Of a stretch of DNA of 64,000 nucleotides, positions 9,059-18,093 are shown in pieces. Origin of the DNA: Paraburkholderia edwinii (GTDB lineage: Bacteria; Pseudomonadota; Gammaproteobacteria; Burkholderiales; Burkholderiaceae); assembly GCF_019428685.1 (NCBI RefSeq), contig NZ_CP080096.1, forward strand, positions 2,852,001-2,916,000, read 5' to 3'. The translations under genes were made by a program, and so were the position numbers. The number at the start of each line of letters is the position of its first letter. The first letter of the stretch is position 1. Under the pieces are notes generated by a model. It was not told the DNA's origin. It did not search any database and saw only the letters and a list, made by a program, of their open reading frames with translations.

Positions 9059-9757
9059 TTATATCGACAGCACGTATCCTGCACCGCGCACGGTCTTGAG
9101 AAGCGATTCCTTGTCAGGTATGTCAATCTTCTTGCGCAGCTTGCTCATATGAACTTCGATGAGATTCGTACCCGGGTCGAAGTGATAGCTCCAGACCGCC
9201 TCAAACAACATCATGCGTGTCACGGTCTGCCCTACACGGCGCATCATGAATTCGAGCACGCGGCATTCGGTCGGCAGCAACGCGATCTCGACGCCGTCAC
9301 GCGTCACCTTGCGCGCAGCGAGATCGAGCGCGAGCGGACCGGCGCGCAGCAGCGTATCCGCACGCGCGGACACACCGGTGCCCGGCTCCTGGCTGCGGCG
9401 AATCAGACCTTCAAGGCGCGCCATCAGCTCGCCCGAGTCGTACGGCCGCGTCAGATAGTCGTCGCCGCGCGCACGCAGACTGCGGATGCGTTCATCGACA
9501 TCGTCGGGAACATTCAACATCAGTACCGGCGTTTGCACGCCGACGGTGCGCATGGCGGCAAGAATGCTCATGCCGTCGATACCGGGCAGCATGCGTTCCA
9601 GCGTGATCGCGTCATAACCGCCGCCGATTGCGCGGGCGAGCGCTTCGCGCCCGTCGCCGACCCAGTCGACGGAGAATCCGTAGTTTTTCAGTTCAGCGAC
9701 GATTTCCACGCCCGTTTTAGGGTCGTCATCGATCGTCAGTACTCGAGATCTCGTCAT
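9059..9757 (-). CDS. OmpR/PhoB-type response regulator with Glu at phospho-acceptor site
   Basis: The protein is 232 residues from the ATG at 9757; an ATG at 9799 with an AGGG site would add 14. An N-terminal receiver domain is joined to a winged-helix DNA-binding domain (LPTECRVLEFMMRRVGQTVT, then IEVHMSKLRKKID and VRGAGYVL). The acidic pocket D10-D12 is present. The phospho-acceptor Asp is Glu54 (TLERMLPGIDG, codon GAA at 9598-9596 on the minus strand), the conserved Thr/Ser is Asn82 (LMLNVPDD), and the conserved Lys is Arg104 (DDYLTRPY). This is an atypical receiver, perhaps constitutively active. No histidine kinase gene is adjacent. It lies about 100 bp downstream of ilvC on the same strand. 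Confidence 0.87.
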   Translation of the reverse strand: MTRSRVLTIDDDPKTGVEIVAELKNYGFSVDWVGDGREALARAIGGGYDAITLERMLPGIDGMSILAAMRTVGVQTPVLMLNVPDDVDERIRSLRARGDDYLTRPYDSGELMARLEGLIRRSQEPGTGVSARADTLLRAGPLALDLAARKVTRDGVEIALLPTECRVLEFMMRRVGQTVTRMMLFEAVWSYHFDPGTNLIEVHMSKLRKKIDIPDKESLLKTVRGAGYVLSI

Positions 9758-9854
9758 CGTTTTACCATCCCGAATCTGCTTATCTGTTGAGCCGATCATC
9801 CGTCACCCTCGCTCGTTGCGCCGCTGGCCCGCATGGTGTTGTCCCGTTCCATGC

Positions 9855-11241
<1,387 letters not shown>

Positions 11242-11685
11242 TCAGTTACAGGGAATCGTCACGACGAGGCGACCGTTGCAACGCGCCATCAGATCGTCAT
11301 GTGCGAGACCCCGGTTCCACCAGCGCGCAAGACCGCTGCGTGGGCGGTGCCCGACCACCAGAATGTCCGAGTTCAGCAGCCCGGCATGCGTCGAAATGCT
11401 GTCGACGACGTCGCCGCAGGCCATATGGCCGCGCACCGGCACGCCATTGCCTTCCATATGATCAAGCGCCTCGCGCAGTGTGATCATGGCCGCGTCCTGC
11501 ACGCACGCGCAGGCAAGGTCAGACAGATACCAGCCGGTCGCCGCGATGGTCGACGTCGTATCGACGACCGCAAGCACATCGGTGTGCGCCTCGAGCGCAA
11601 GCGCAAGCTCGGCTGCGTGGCGCAACGCGGTTTTTGCTTCGCGGGTGCCGTCGTAATAGAGCAGGATCTTCGAAGGTTTGGACAT
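11242..11685 (-). CDS. Universal stress protein (UspA domain)
   Basis: The 147-residue single-domain protein begins ILLYYDGTREAKTALRHAAE, the UspA fold start. The C-terminal phosphate-binding segment is altered from the ATP-binding pattern GxxGxxxxxxGSxxxxV: LVVGHRPRSGLARWWNRGLA is followed by HDDLMARCNGRLVVTIP, with no clear GS. UspA proteins are cytoplasmic and help survival under starvation, oxidative stress or low oxygen. ATP binding is uncertain. It precedes ilvC on the same strand with a 370-bp gap, so they probably have separate promoters. Confidence 0.82.
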   Translation of the reverse strand: MSKPSKILLYYDGTREAKTALRHAAELALALEAHTDVLAVVDTTSTIAATGWYLSDLACACVQDAAMITLREALDHMEGNGVPVRGHMACGDVVDSISTHAGLLNSDILVVGHRPRSGLARWWNRGLAHDDLMARCNGRLVVTIPCN

Positions 11686-12286
11686 GGAAAACTCGCTGCA
11701 AAGGTTAGAGAGCCGCTAAGGCTTCGTACGCTGTCTGACCTTTCGTCCCTTGGTCACTTCGCAAAACACCTGGCCGGGCGGACGTATTCCACCGGGGACC
11801 GGCCGCTCCCCGGCGGCTCCTGCGCATCCTCAGTGCGCGTGCGCGTCCAGCGCGCTTTGATGATCGCTGTGCGCGATGGCCGAGCGCCATCTTTAGGGCT
11901 GCCGTTCAAATGCCTGTCGGCCTCTTTCAATTTGATGCTATTCCGGCGCATCAAAGCATTTGAGCGTACGAATATCCGCAACGTCCGTTCGCCATGCGCG
12001 AGGTCCTGTTTCGCGCTTATTTCACAGCAGGTTCACAGTTGGCTGGCGAATCCGTTCCGCAGCGGTTACCTGGCTGCATGCGGCGTTCGGTTAGGAAACA
12101 CGATCCATGCACGAAGCGATGCGATGCGGCTTTCGTTGACGTTGCACCGTGCGCCACATCCTGCTTATTGCGCATACCTCGAACGACGGCGATCGTTGTC
12201 TGCACAATCATTTACGGGGCCGCAGTGTTCGCAGGTTTTTCGCAGGTCGTTAGCCGCCGTACAGCGCGTACATCTTGAATACACAT
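11686..12286. other. Intergenic region upstream of UspA gene
   Basis: These 600 bases separate the UspA start from the rpoN terminator. A plus-strand open frame crosses the region but has no ribosome-binding site or recognisable product. The only clear structure is the inverted repeat at 11931-11955. Confidence 0.4.
11931..11955. promoter_or_regulatory. Inverted repeat upstream of UspA gene, possible operator
   Basis: TTTGATGC and GCATCAAA form perfect 8-bp arms with a 9-bp spacer. The site lies about 245 bp upstream of the UspA start in otherwise gene-free DNA. The spacing does not fit an FNR/ANR box (TTGAT-N4-ATCAA), so no regulator is assigned. Confidence 0.4.
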
Positions 12287-12317
12287 AAAAAAACACAGCG
12301 CCTGAAAAGGCGCTGTG
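12287..12317 (-). terminator. Intrinsic terminator of the rpoN paralogue
   Basis: Read on the minus strand, CACAGCGCC and GGCGCTGTG form a 9-bp perfect stem with a 6-base loop, followed by seven T residues. It lies about 40 bp after the rpoN stop codon. Confidence 0.9.
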
Positions 12318-12359
12318 CGTGCGATGCCGATAACAGCTATGAAGCCTGGCAGGCCCAAC

Positions 12360-13859
12360 TCATACCTGCCTGCGCATCTCCGCGGGCGGCACCTTCATCA
12401 GCCGCCGGTATTTGGCGACCGTGCGCCGCGCGACAAGCACGCCCTGGTCGGCGAGCATCTTCGCCAGCGACACGTCCGAGAGCGGATCGCGCACATTCTC
12501 CGCCGCGATCATTTCCTTGAGCAGTGCGCGCACCGCGGCTGCCGAACAGGTGCCGCCGCTTTCTGTGCCGAGCTCGCGCGGGAAGAAGTGCTTGAACTCG
12601 AAGATGCCACGGGGCGTGGCCATGTACTTGTTGCCCGTCGCGCGCGAGATCGTCGATTCGTGCAGGCCGAGTTCGTCGGCGACGTCGCGCAGCACGAGCG
12701 GCTTCAACGCGATCTCGCCGTACTGGAAGAACGCCTTCTGATGCGTGACGATGCATTCGGCCACGCGCTGGATCGTATCGAAGCGCTGCTGCGCGTTGCG
12801 GATCAGCCAGCGCGCTTCCTGCAACTGCTGCGCAAGTGGCGAGCGGCTCGCGCCGGCCGACTGCGCAAACAGTTCGGCGTACATGCGATGGATGCGCGCC
12901 CGCGGCAAGACGGCGGGGTTGATCGTCACGACCCACTTGTTGCGCACCTGGCGCACGAGCACATCCGGTACGACGTAGTTCTCGTCGCTGCGGCCATACG
13001 AGTTGCCGGGTTTCGGATCGAGCTTGCGCACGAGTGCGCAAGCGACACGCAGCGCCTCCGCGTCGCAACCGATCTGCTTTTGCAATTCCGCATGCTCGCG
13101 CCGCGCGAGCCGGTCGAGATGCTGTTCGACAATCTTGCGCGCACAGTCGCGCCCCGGCGTATCGGGCGGCAGCGCATTGATCTGCAAAGCAAGACATTCG
13201 GATAGCGAACGGGCGGCGAGGCCGGGGCGGTCGAGCGTCTGCACGAGCCGCAGCGCCACGTTGAGTTCGTCTTCGGTGAGCGGCGGGTCGAACTCGACGA
13301 CGTCGGTCAGATCGGCCAGCTCCTGGCGCAGATAACCGTCGTCATCGAGCGCCTCGATCACGACGCGTGCCGCTTCGCGGTCACGCTCGTCGAGCCGGTA
13401 AAGGCGCAGTGCGTCATGCAACTGCTCATGGAGTGTCGGCTGCACGCGCGCCCATTCCGCCGGGTCGCTGCCTTCGCCGTCGCCGTTATAGCGCGACGAG
13501 CCGCGGCTGTACGAGTCGCCGGAATAGTCGCCGCTCGAATAGTCACCGCCGACGTCGTCCGCTACCGTGCTTTCGCTATGGGTCTCAGCGGCCGAGCCCT
13601 CGAGCGCCGGGTCGCGTTCCGCAGCCGGCAGCGTTTCGGCAGCCGCCTGGCCATCCGCGGCGGCCGTGCCGGTCAGCCCACCGTCTTCAGGGGCCGACGG
13701 GTCGTATTCGAGAAACGGATTCGTATCGAGCGCGGTACGCAGTTCCTGCTGAAATTCCAGCGACGACAGTTGCAACAGCCGCACAGACTGCTGAAGGCGC
13801 GGCGTTAGCGCGAATGACTGCCTCGCTCGTAGTTCAATTGAAGGCGGCATTGTAGGCAT
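12360..13859 (-). CDS. rpoN: RNA polymerase sigma-54 factor
   Basis: The 499-residue protein has all three sigma-54 regions. Region I is Gln/Leu-rich (SFALTPRLQQSVRLLQLSSL, near residue 14). An acidic, Ser/Gly-rich region II spans about 60-140. The core-binding domain is followed by the HTH (LHESTISRATGNKYMATPRG) and the C-terminal RpoN box (ARRTVAKYRR). The box normally ends in Glu; here the tenth residue is Arg. The genes that usually flank the primary rpoN (lptB, hpf, ptsN) are absent, so this is probably a second copy. Sigma-54 works only with AAA+ activators. The start at 13859 is preferred over 13925 by family length. Confidence 0.93.
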   Translation of the reverse strand: MPTMPPSIELRARQSFALTPRLQQSVRLLQLSSLEFQQELRTALDTNPFLEYDPSAPEDGGLTGTAAADGQAAAETLPAAERDPALEGSAAETHSESTVADDVGGDYSSGDYSGDSYSRGSSRYNGDGEGSDPAEWARVQPTLHEQLHDALRLYRLDERDREAARVVIEALDDDGYLRQELADLTDVVEFDPPLTEDELNVALRLVQTLDRPGLAARSLSECLALQINALPPDTPGRDCARKIVEQHLDRLARREHAELQKQIGCDAEALRVACALVRKLDPKPGNSYGRSDENYVVPDVLVRQVRNKWVVTINPAVLPRARIHRMYAELFAQSAGASRSPLAQQLQEARWLIRNAQQRFDTIQRVAECIVTHQKAFFQYGEIALKPLVLRDVADELGLHESTISRATGNKYMATPRGIFEFKHFFPRELGTESGGTCSAAAVRALLKEMIAAENVRDPLSDVSLAKMLADQGVLVARRTVAKYRRLMKVPPAEMRRQV

Positions 13860-14246
13860 GGTCCCGTTGTTAATCGAAAAACGCTTCTTCCTCGATGAGA
13901 GCAACTGCCGTACCAGCTCCGCCAATCGCCTGTTTTTTCTCAGGTTTGTGTTTTTGCACGGCGCTTGCTTGGGCTTTGCGCCGCGTGCTTTTTACAAGCG
14001 TCCTGCAAAGGCGAGCGCCGTTTGCGCTGCTCTGCGCCGACGGTTTCCGATGCGTGCCGGCAGGTCCGCCGGCGGTATCGGAGCGCCGCTATCAGCGCTG
14101 TCCGTGCTATGCATGCCGGTCATACCGCGGGCGGCTGCGCGATGCCAGGCACGCGGCTTGCGGTCGGGAGGGTGCGGATATCTGCGCCATGCGCGCCACA
14201 ACCGCGTTCCGATGATCCAAGCGAAATTCACGCAAAAGGAGAACCC
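13860..14246. other. Divergent intergenic region rpoN / BON gene
   Basis: These 387 bases lie between divergent starts and should hold promoters for both. No sigma-54 -24/-12 element (TGGCAC-N5-TTGC) was found by eye. The BON gene has a clear AAAAGGAGA ribosome-binding site at the right end. Confidence 0.4.
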
Positions 14247-14585
14247 ATGAAACCGATCCAGCTCCTCAAGACCGCAGGCAGTATCGCGTGCGTCGCGTTC
14301 GCCCTGAACGCAACCGCGCAAACCGGTGCGTCGGCACCGCCCGCGTCGTCCGAGACCCTGGGGCAACATATCGACGACGGCACGGTTACGACCAAGGTCA
14401 AGGCTGAATTGCTCAGTGCGAAAAACGTCAAGTCGACACATATCCACGTGAAGACCCGCAAGGGCATTGTGTGGTTGACCGGGTCCGTGCCGTCGGCCGA
14501 CGACAAGTCCGCGGCGCAGGACGTGACGCAAAACGTCGACGGTGTGCGCGGTGTGAAGAATCACCTGAAGATCGCGTCTGAATAA
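14247..14585 (+). CDS. BON-domain periplasmic protein (OsmY-like)
   Basis: The 112-residue protein has a signal peptide (MKPIQLLKTAGSIACVAFAL, cleavage after ATAQ, about residue 25). A single BON domain follows: DGTVTTKVKAELLSAKNVKS, then IHVKTRKGIVWLTGSV and the closing segment VRGVKNHLKI. BON domains are thought to bind phospholipid or periplasmic surfaces, and OsmY is the osmotically induced prototype with two such domains. The start has an ideal AAAAGGAGA ribosome-binding site. It opens a run of small stress-type genes and ends at a strong terminator. Confidence 0.87.
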   Translation: MKPIQLLKTAGSIACVAFALNATAQTGASAPPASSETLGQHIDDGTVTTKVKAELLSAKNVKSTHIHVKTRKGIVWLTGSVPSADDKSAAQDVTQNVDGVRGVKNHLKIASE

Positions 14586-14690
14586 CGACAGGCTAACGCC
14601 CTTGGGGGTCGGCTGACATAGCGGCTGAGGGTTGCCGTAATGCGGTTGAAGTAATGCGGCCGGGACGCCGGCCCTGCAGTCGAAGAGCAA

Positions 14691-14729
14691 AGAGCGCCGA
14701 CGCTGGGAAAGCGCCGGCGCTCTTTTTTG
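14691..14729 (+). terminator. Intrinsic terminator after BON gene
   Basis: AGAGCGCCGACGC pairs with GCGCCGGCGCTCT around a short GGGAAA loop (one A-C mismatch in the stem), followed by a run of six T residues. It is convergent toward the DUF2383 gene end and may act in both directions. Confidence 0.88.
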
Positions 14730-14760
14730 TTGCCTCACACGCGGCAAGCGACCTGAAGAC

Positions 14761-15213
14761 CTACGACTTCATCGCCGCGTACTGATCGCGCAAATCGCGG
14801 ATGCGGTCGTGATTCTGCACAACCCCTTCATATTGCCGTTCGACAACAGCCCTTACATCGGCCGGCAGGTCCTTTTCAATGGCTTCCCGATAGCGCTTCT
14901 TCGCGACGTCCTCGCCCTTCTCGCAGTCGGCCAGAATCGCGTGGTCGCTGCGGCTACCGACTGCGGACTTCAGATCGACCCAACCGCGGTGCAGCGCACC
15001 CGACATCGAACCGCCGCTTTCAGGCTTGCCGCCCAGTTGCATCACGACGTCCTGCAGTTCGCGCGCGGCGCGCGTGCAGGTATCGGCACGCGAGCGCAGC
15101 AGTTCCTTCAACTGCGTATCGTGCGCGTCTTCGGCGGCCTTCAGAAAGCCTTGCTCGCCATCCTTCGATGTTTCAATCAACTCGTTGATCACCGAAATCA
15201 CGTTCGTAGACAT
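14761..15213 (-). CDS. PA2169-family four-helix-bundle protein (DUF2383)
   Basis: This 150-residue all-helical, soluble protein has the DUF2383/PA2169 pattern: VISVINELIETSKDGEQGFL at the N-terminus, then helices around LKELLRSRADTCTRAARELQ and DVAKKRYREAIEKDLPADVR. The fold resembles ferritin-like four-helix bundles; several acidic and His residues are present but no full diiron motif can be claimed. Genes of this family are often found among stress-induced genes. The start has a consensus AGGAGG site. It reads toward the BON gene and shares the terminator region. Confidence 0.85.
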   Translation of the reverse strand: MSTNVISVINELIETSKDGEQGFLKAAEDAHDTQLKELLRSRADTCTRAARELQDVVMQLGGKPESGGSMSGALHRGWVDLKSAVGSRSDHAILADCEKGEDVAKKRYREAIEKDLPADVRAVVERQYEGVVQNHDRIRDLRDQYAAMKS

Positions 15214-15404
15214 TCGATACCTCCTGGTTTCAGGTTAGGCGCGCGCACATGTGGCCACGCATTTCAAGCAGCCGCGACACGCCGGTTCGCGCATTGAAAG
15301 CGTTGCAGTCCGCGTGCCCGGGTTCTGCCGGCGTTCGATGGGCACGCCGTTTGCTGACACCTCGCGGCAAACCAAAAGTCGGCAGCAACGACAAGGAGAA
15401 AACG

Positions 15405-15680
15405 ATGGTGAGGATCAGAAGCGCGGAGTGCCTCGTGCTGGTGGCAATCGCCGCGTCGGCAGCCGCCGTGCAGGTGCGCGAACGGCTTGCCGAACCGGTG
15501 GCGCAACGGCACGCGGGATTGGATGAGCGTCCGGTTTGTGGGGGCGCGCACGGCGATGTGCTACCGGCGCGTTGCAGCACAACGCAGGACATGGACAGCG
15601 AGCAAGGCATCGACGATCCGCATGCGTTGTCTCGACATAACACGGGCCGCCATGCACGGCCGCAGGGCCTTTGGGTTTAG
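15405..15680 (+). CDS. Small exported protein, unknown function
   Basis: The 91-residue frame starts with an AAGGAGA ribosome-binding site at good spacing. It begins with a short hydrophobic segment (CLVLVAIAASAAAVQV, residues about 9-24) that could be a signal peptide or anchor. The rest is hydrophilic with two Cys residues (CGG and CST) and many Arg, His and Asp. I do not recognise a family. The case for a gene rests on the start site, the signal-like segment and the terminator downstream. Confidence 0.5.
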   Translation: MVRIRSAECLVLVAIAASAAAVQVRERLAEPVAQRHAGLDERPVCGGAHGDVLPARCSTTQDMDSEQGIDDPHALSRHNTGRHARPQGLWV

Positions 15681-15744
15681 CAGGCCGCCTTGGGGTTGAG
15701 CGGACCTGCGGTAGCGGGATTCTGGTTTAAGTGGTTTAAGCGCG

Positions 15745-15780
15745 CGGCGGCTGCTTGTCACGGGCCGCCGTCTTTTTTTC
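15745..15780 (+). terminator. Probable intrinsic terminator
   Basis: CGGCGGC (15745-15751) pairs with GCCGCCG (15764-15770) around a 12-base loop and is followed by TCTTTTTTTC. It lies about 65 bp after the small exported protein gene. Confidence 0.7.
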
Positions 15781-15824
15781 CTTAAAGCCGCCCGCAGCCC
15801 CTTAAAGACTTTTTCCCGATCCCA

Positions 15825-16103
15825 CTAAGCCCCTTCGAGGCGAAAGAGCCCGCTATGCAATTCGACGCTTGCGCCGTCATTGCGCTCGAGCGCCTCGGCA
15901 CATACCGAGCGGATCCGCGCGCGGCCGCGCTCGAAGGCACGCAGCAGTTCGTCCTCCTGCGGCGAGTTCGCACCGAAGTGGTCTTCGAGCGCCTCGGCCG
16001 TGATCGCGCACTCGACTGCTTCGCCGTCCACGTTCGCAATAAACCGCAGCTTCAGGTTCGCGCCGTCGAATTCAGGCGTGCCATCGGGAAAGGTGATCTT
16101 CAT
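15825..16103 (-). CDS. DUF1488-family protein
   Basis: The 92-residue protein matches the DUF1488 pattern: it opens MKITFPDGTPEFDG, then VECAITAEALEDHF, and ends with a helical part containing AFERGRARIRSVCAEAL. The family is small, cytoplasmic and uncharacterised. The ATG at 16103 gives the family's usual N-terminus; an upstream start at 16145 would run into the PfpI gene. It begins 14 bases after the PfpI stop, on the same strand, so the two are almost certainly one operon. Confidence 0.83.
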   Translation of the reverse strand: MKITFPDGTPEFDGANLKLRFIANVDGEAVECAITAEALEDHFGANSPQEDELLRAFERGRARIRSVCAEALERNDGASVELHSGLFRLEGA

Positions 16104-16116
16104 GAATAAACCGCGC

Positions 16117-16683
16117 TCATGCCGCCGCGTGCGAAAGTTGTGCAATCAACGTTTTGTTGAATGCCGGTAAATCGTCGGGCTTGCGGCTCGTAATAAAGTT
16201 GCCGTCCTCGACGACTTCCTGGTCGACCCATGTGCCGCCTGCATTGCGAATGTCATCCTGCAGGCTCGGCCAGCTCGTTACGGTGCGCCCTTTGATCAAG
16301 CCCGCCGACACGGGTAGCCACGTGCCGTGGCAAATCACCGCGATCGGCTTGTGCGCCTTGTCGACCGCTTTCACGAACGCCTGCGCTGCCGGCAACAGAC
16401 GAATCGCATCGCCATTCACCACGCCGCCAGGCAGGACAACCGCATCGTAATCGTTAGGCGCCGCTTTCTCGAACGTCAGATCGACATCGACCGCATCGCC
16501 TTTTTCGACATGCCTGAACCCCTGAATCTTGCCGGGTTTGGCAGATATGACGTGAACCGTCGCGCCGGCTTCCGCGAGCGCGCGGCGCGGCTCGACCAGT
16601 TCTGCCTGCTCGAAGCCATCGACGGCAAGCACTGCGACCTTGCGACCCTTTAGCGTATTGGGCGTATTGGACGTATTGGCCAT
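16117..16683 (-). CDS. DJ-1/PfpI-family protein (YhbO/YraA type)
   Basis: The 188-residue protein has the PfpI fold: KVAVLAVDGFEQAELVEP at residues 15-32 with the conserved Glu, the VVLPGGVVNGD loop (about 82-92), and the nucleophile elbow AVICHGTW with Cys118-His119. Members act on glyoxal/methylglyoxal-damaged molecules or as heat-shock-linked peptidases; the exact activity is debated. The start at 16683 has AAGGAGAGGA upstream; 16716 is a weaker alternative. It lies between a small unknown gene and the DUF1488 gene in a likely three-gene stress operon. Confidence 0.88.
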   Translation of the reverse strand: MANTSNTPNTLKGRKVAVLAVDGFEQAELVEPRRALAEAGATVHVISAKPGKIQGFRHVEKGDAVDVDLTFEKAAPNDYDAVVLPGGVVNGDAIRLLPAAQAFVKAVDKAHKPIAVICHGTWLPVSAGLIKGRTVTSWPSLQDDIRNAGGTWVDQEVVEDGNFITSRKPDDLPAFNKTLIAQLSHAAA

Positions 16684-16705
16684 AGATTCCTCTCCTTGAA
16701 AACGG

Positions 16706-16999
16706 TCACTCTTCATACGCGGCCATCACGAGCCACACATCGCGCTCGCCGTCGCGTATCTCGGCTGCGATCGCATACGGATCGCGTGGCTGGCAAGTCT
16801 GCGCGAGCACATGCTGCGCGACCTCGCCGTTGTCGAAAACGCGGCCTTCGGCAAGCGGCCGCACTTCGCGTTTACCTTCGAACATGAACTGATTGCGCCG
16901 ATAGATAAGCGTTTGAGTCTTCCAGGTCTCGAAGCACTGCTTGACGTGCTGGAAGTCGCCACCGCAAATATTGGCTTGATAGTGAGTTTTCGACTGCAT
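16706..16999 (-). CDS. Small conserved-looking protein, unknown function
   Basis: The 97-residue soluble protein begins MQSKTHYQANICGGDFQHVK. It contains KTQTLIYRRNQFMFEGK and ends with ERDVWLVMAAYEE. It has two Cys and several aromatic residues, no membrane segment and no family I can name. The ATG at 16999 has a GGAGAGG site three bases upstream, tight but usable; another ATG at 17011 precedes it. It is the first gene of the set with PfpI and DUF1488 (22-bp gap), so a stress role is inferred from context only. Confidence 0.65.
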   Translation of the reverse strand: MQSKTHYQANICGGDFQHVKQCFETWKTQTLIYRRNQFMFEGKREVRPLAEGRVFDNGEVAQHVLAQTCQPRDPYAIAAEIRDGERDVWLVMAAYEE

Positions 17000-17190
17000 G
17001 ATCCTCTCCACAATGCTTAAGCGTGCCGCTTGCCGCTACCGCCTCTCATGCAGGCGGCAGCCGGGGCCGGTGGATCGCCGCGCGGCCGGGTACGGGTTCG
17101 TTTGAGCACCCGGCATTGCCGCGGATCGTCACGCGTTTGCAATTGTGATGCACTTGCTGCCATCCGGTTCCCTGGCGTCATCCGGGCGCT

Positions 17191-17403
17191 TTACTGGCTG
17201 GCTCCAGAAGCTGCATCGGTCGAGGCTGCCCCGCTCGCGCCCAGCGTTGCGCTGGCCGCCGCCGGGCCGCCCATCGCGCCGCTGCTTCCCGCCGCGACGC
17301 CTGTATCCGTACTGCTGTTGTCGGCCTTCTTGCATGCGACCGTGCCGCACGCGAGCATCACGACCGACGCTGCAATCCCTATGCTGCGTAAAACGCTATT
17401 CAT
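17191..17403 (-). CDS. Small lipoprotein, Ala/Gly/Ser-rich
   Basis: The 70-residue protein has a signal peptide ending in a lipobox (LACGTVAC, lipidated Cys about residue 24), then KKADNSSTDTG and a low-complexity Ala/Gly/Ser tail. The start has a GGGAGG site. It should be anchored in the inner or outer membrane; Lys at +2 gives no clear retention signal. Function is unknown. The neighbouring minus-strand gene also encodes a small low-complexity exported protein. Confidence 0.7.
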   Translation of the reverse strand: MNSVLRSIGIAASVVMLACGTVACKKADNSSTDTGVAAGSSGAMGGPAAASATLGASGAASTDAASGASQ

Positions 17404-17491
17404 CGATCCGTCCTCCCGTCGTCATGGGCCGGCGCTGGAGCCGGCCGTCATTTCCGGTTTTCGTCCTACATCGTCACTCGGCGTCGCTCGC

Positions 17492-17794
17492 CTATTGACC
17501 CTTCGTGTCGCTGCTCGCATTCGCGCCCGGCATGTTGGTCGAATCATTCATCTGCTTCTTCGTGCCCTTCGTCGAATGGTGTTGCATCTGCGAATGGCTC
17601 ATGCTGCTCGAGCCCGTCGCGTTCTGGCCAGCCTTGTTGGCGCCCGTGTCGTTGCCCGTGGCCATACCGGCCCCGCCGCCGCCCGTCGAGCCTCCGCCGC
17701 CCGCGTTTCCGCCACCACCACCCGCACCTTGTGCAAACGCCGCACCGGAGAGCGCGAGAAGCGCCGACACCAGCAGTGTTTTCGTGAGTTTCAT
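17492..17794 (-). CDS. Small Gly-rich exported protein
   Basis: The 100-residue protein has a classical signal peptide (KTLLVSALLALSGAAFA, cleavage after AFA, about residue 21). A Gly-rich segment (GAGGGGGNAGGGGS) follows, then a Ser/Met/His/Gln-rich part (SSSMSHSQMQHH) that could bind metal, though this is only a compositional hint. The start has an AGGGAG site. It may be co-transcribed with the small lipoprotein 88 bp downstream. No homologue is recognised beyond similar Burkholderia proteins. Confidence 0.65.
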   Translation of the reverse strand: MKLTKTLLVSALLALSGAAFAQGAGGGGGNAGGGGSTGGGGAGMATGNDTGANKAGQNATGSSSMSHSQMQHHSTKGTKKQMNDSTNMPGANASSDTKGQ

Positions 17795-18093
17795 CCGATT
17801 TCTCCCTGGGATTGTTCTGCGACCGAGGCCGCGAAGTGATGCGCACCTGCACCGTCATTTCAGCAAGCCCTGTGCCGCCACGCATGCGCGGCCGCAGGCG
17901 CAACATCCGCGCAATGCGGGCACGTATGCAATCGGGTACGCAATGGCCGCTTGGCCCGCTACACTCTGGTTGTGCCTGCAATTTACAAGCGCAACGTAAC
18001 TCTTTCGCGCAGCAGCAAATGGCCCGGGCCCCGTACGCGTTATCGCGTCGCGCGCCCGAACAACGCGGTCTATCCAATCCTGAGGATCTCGCC

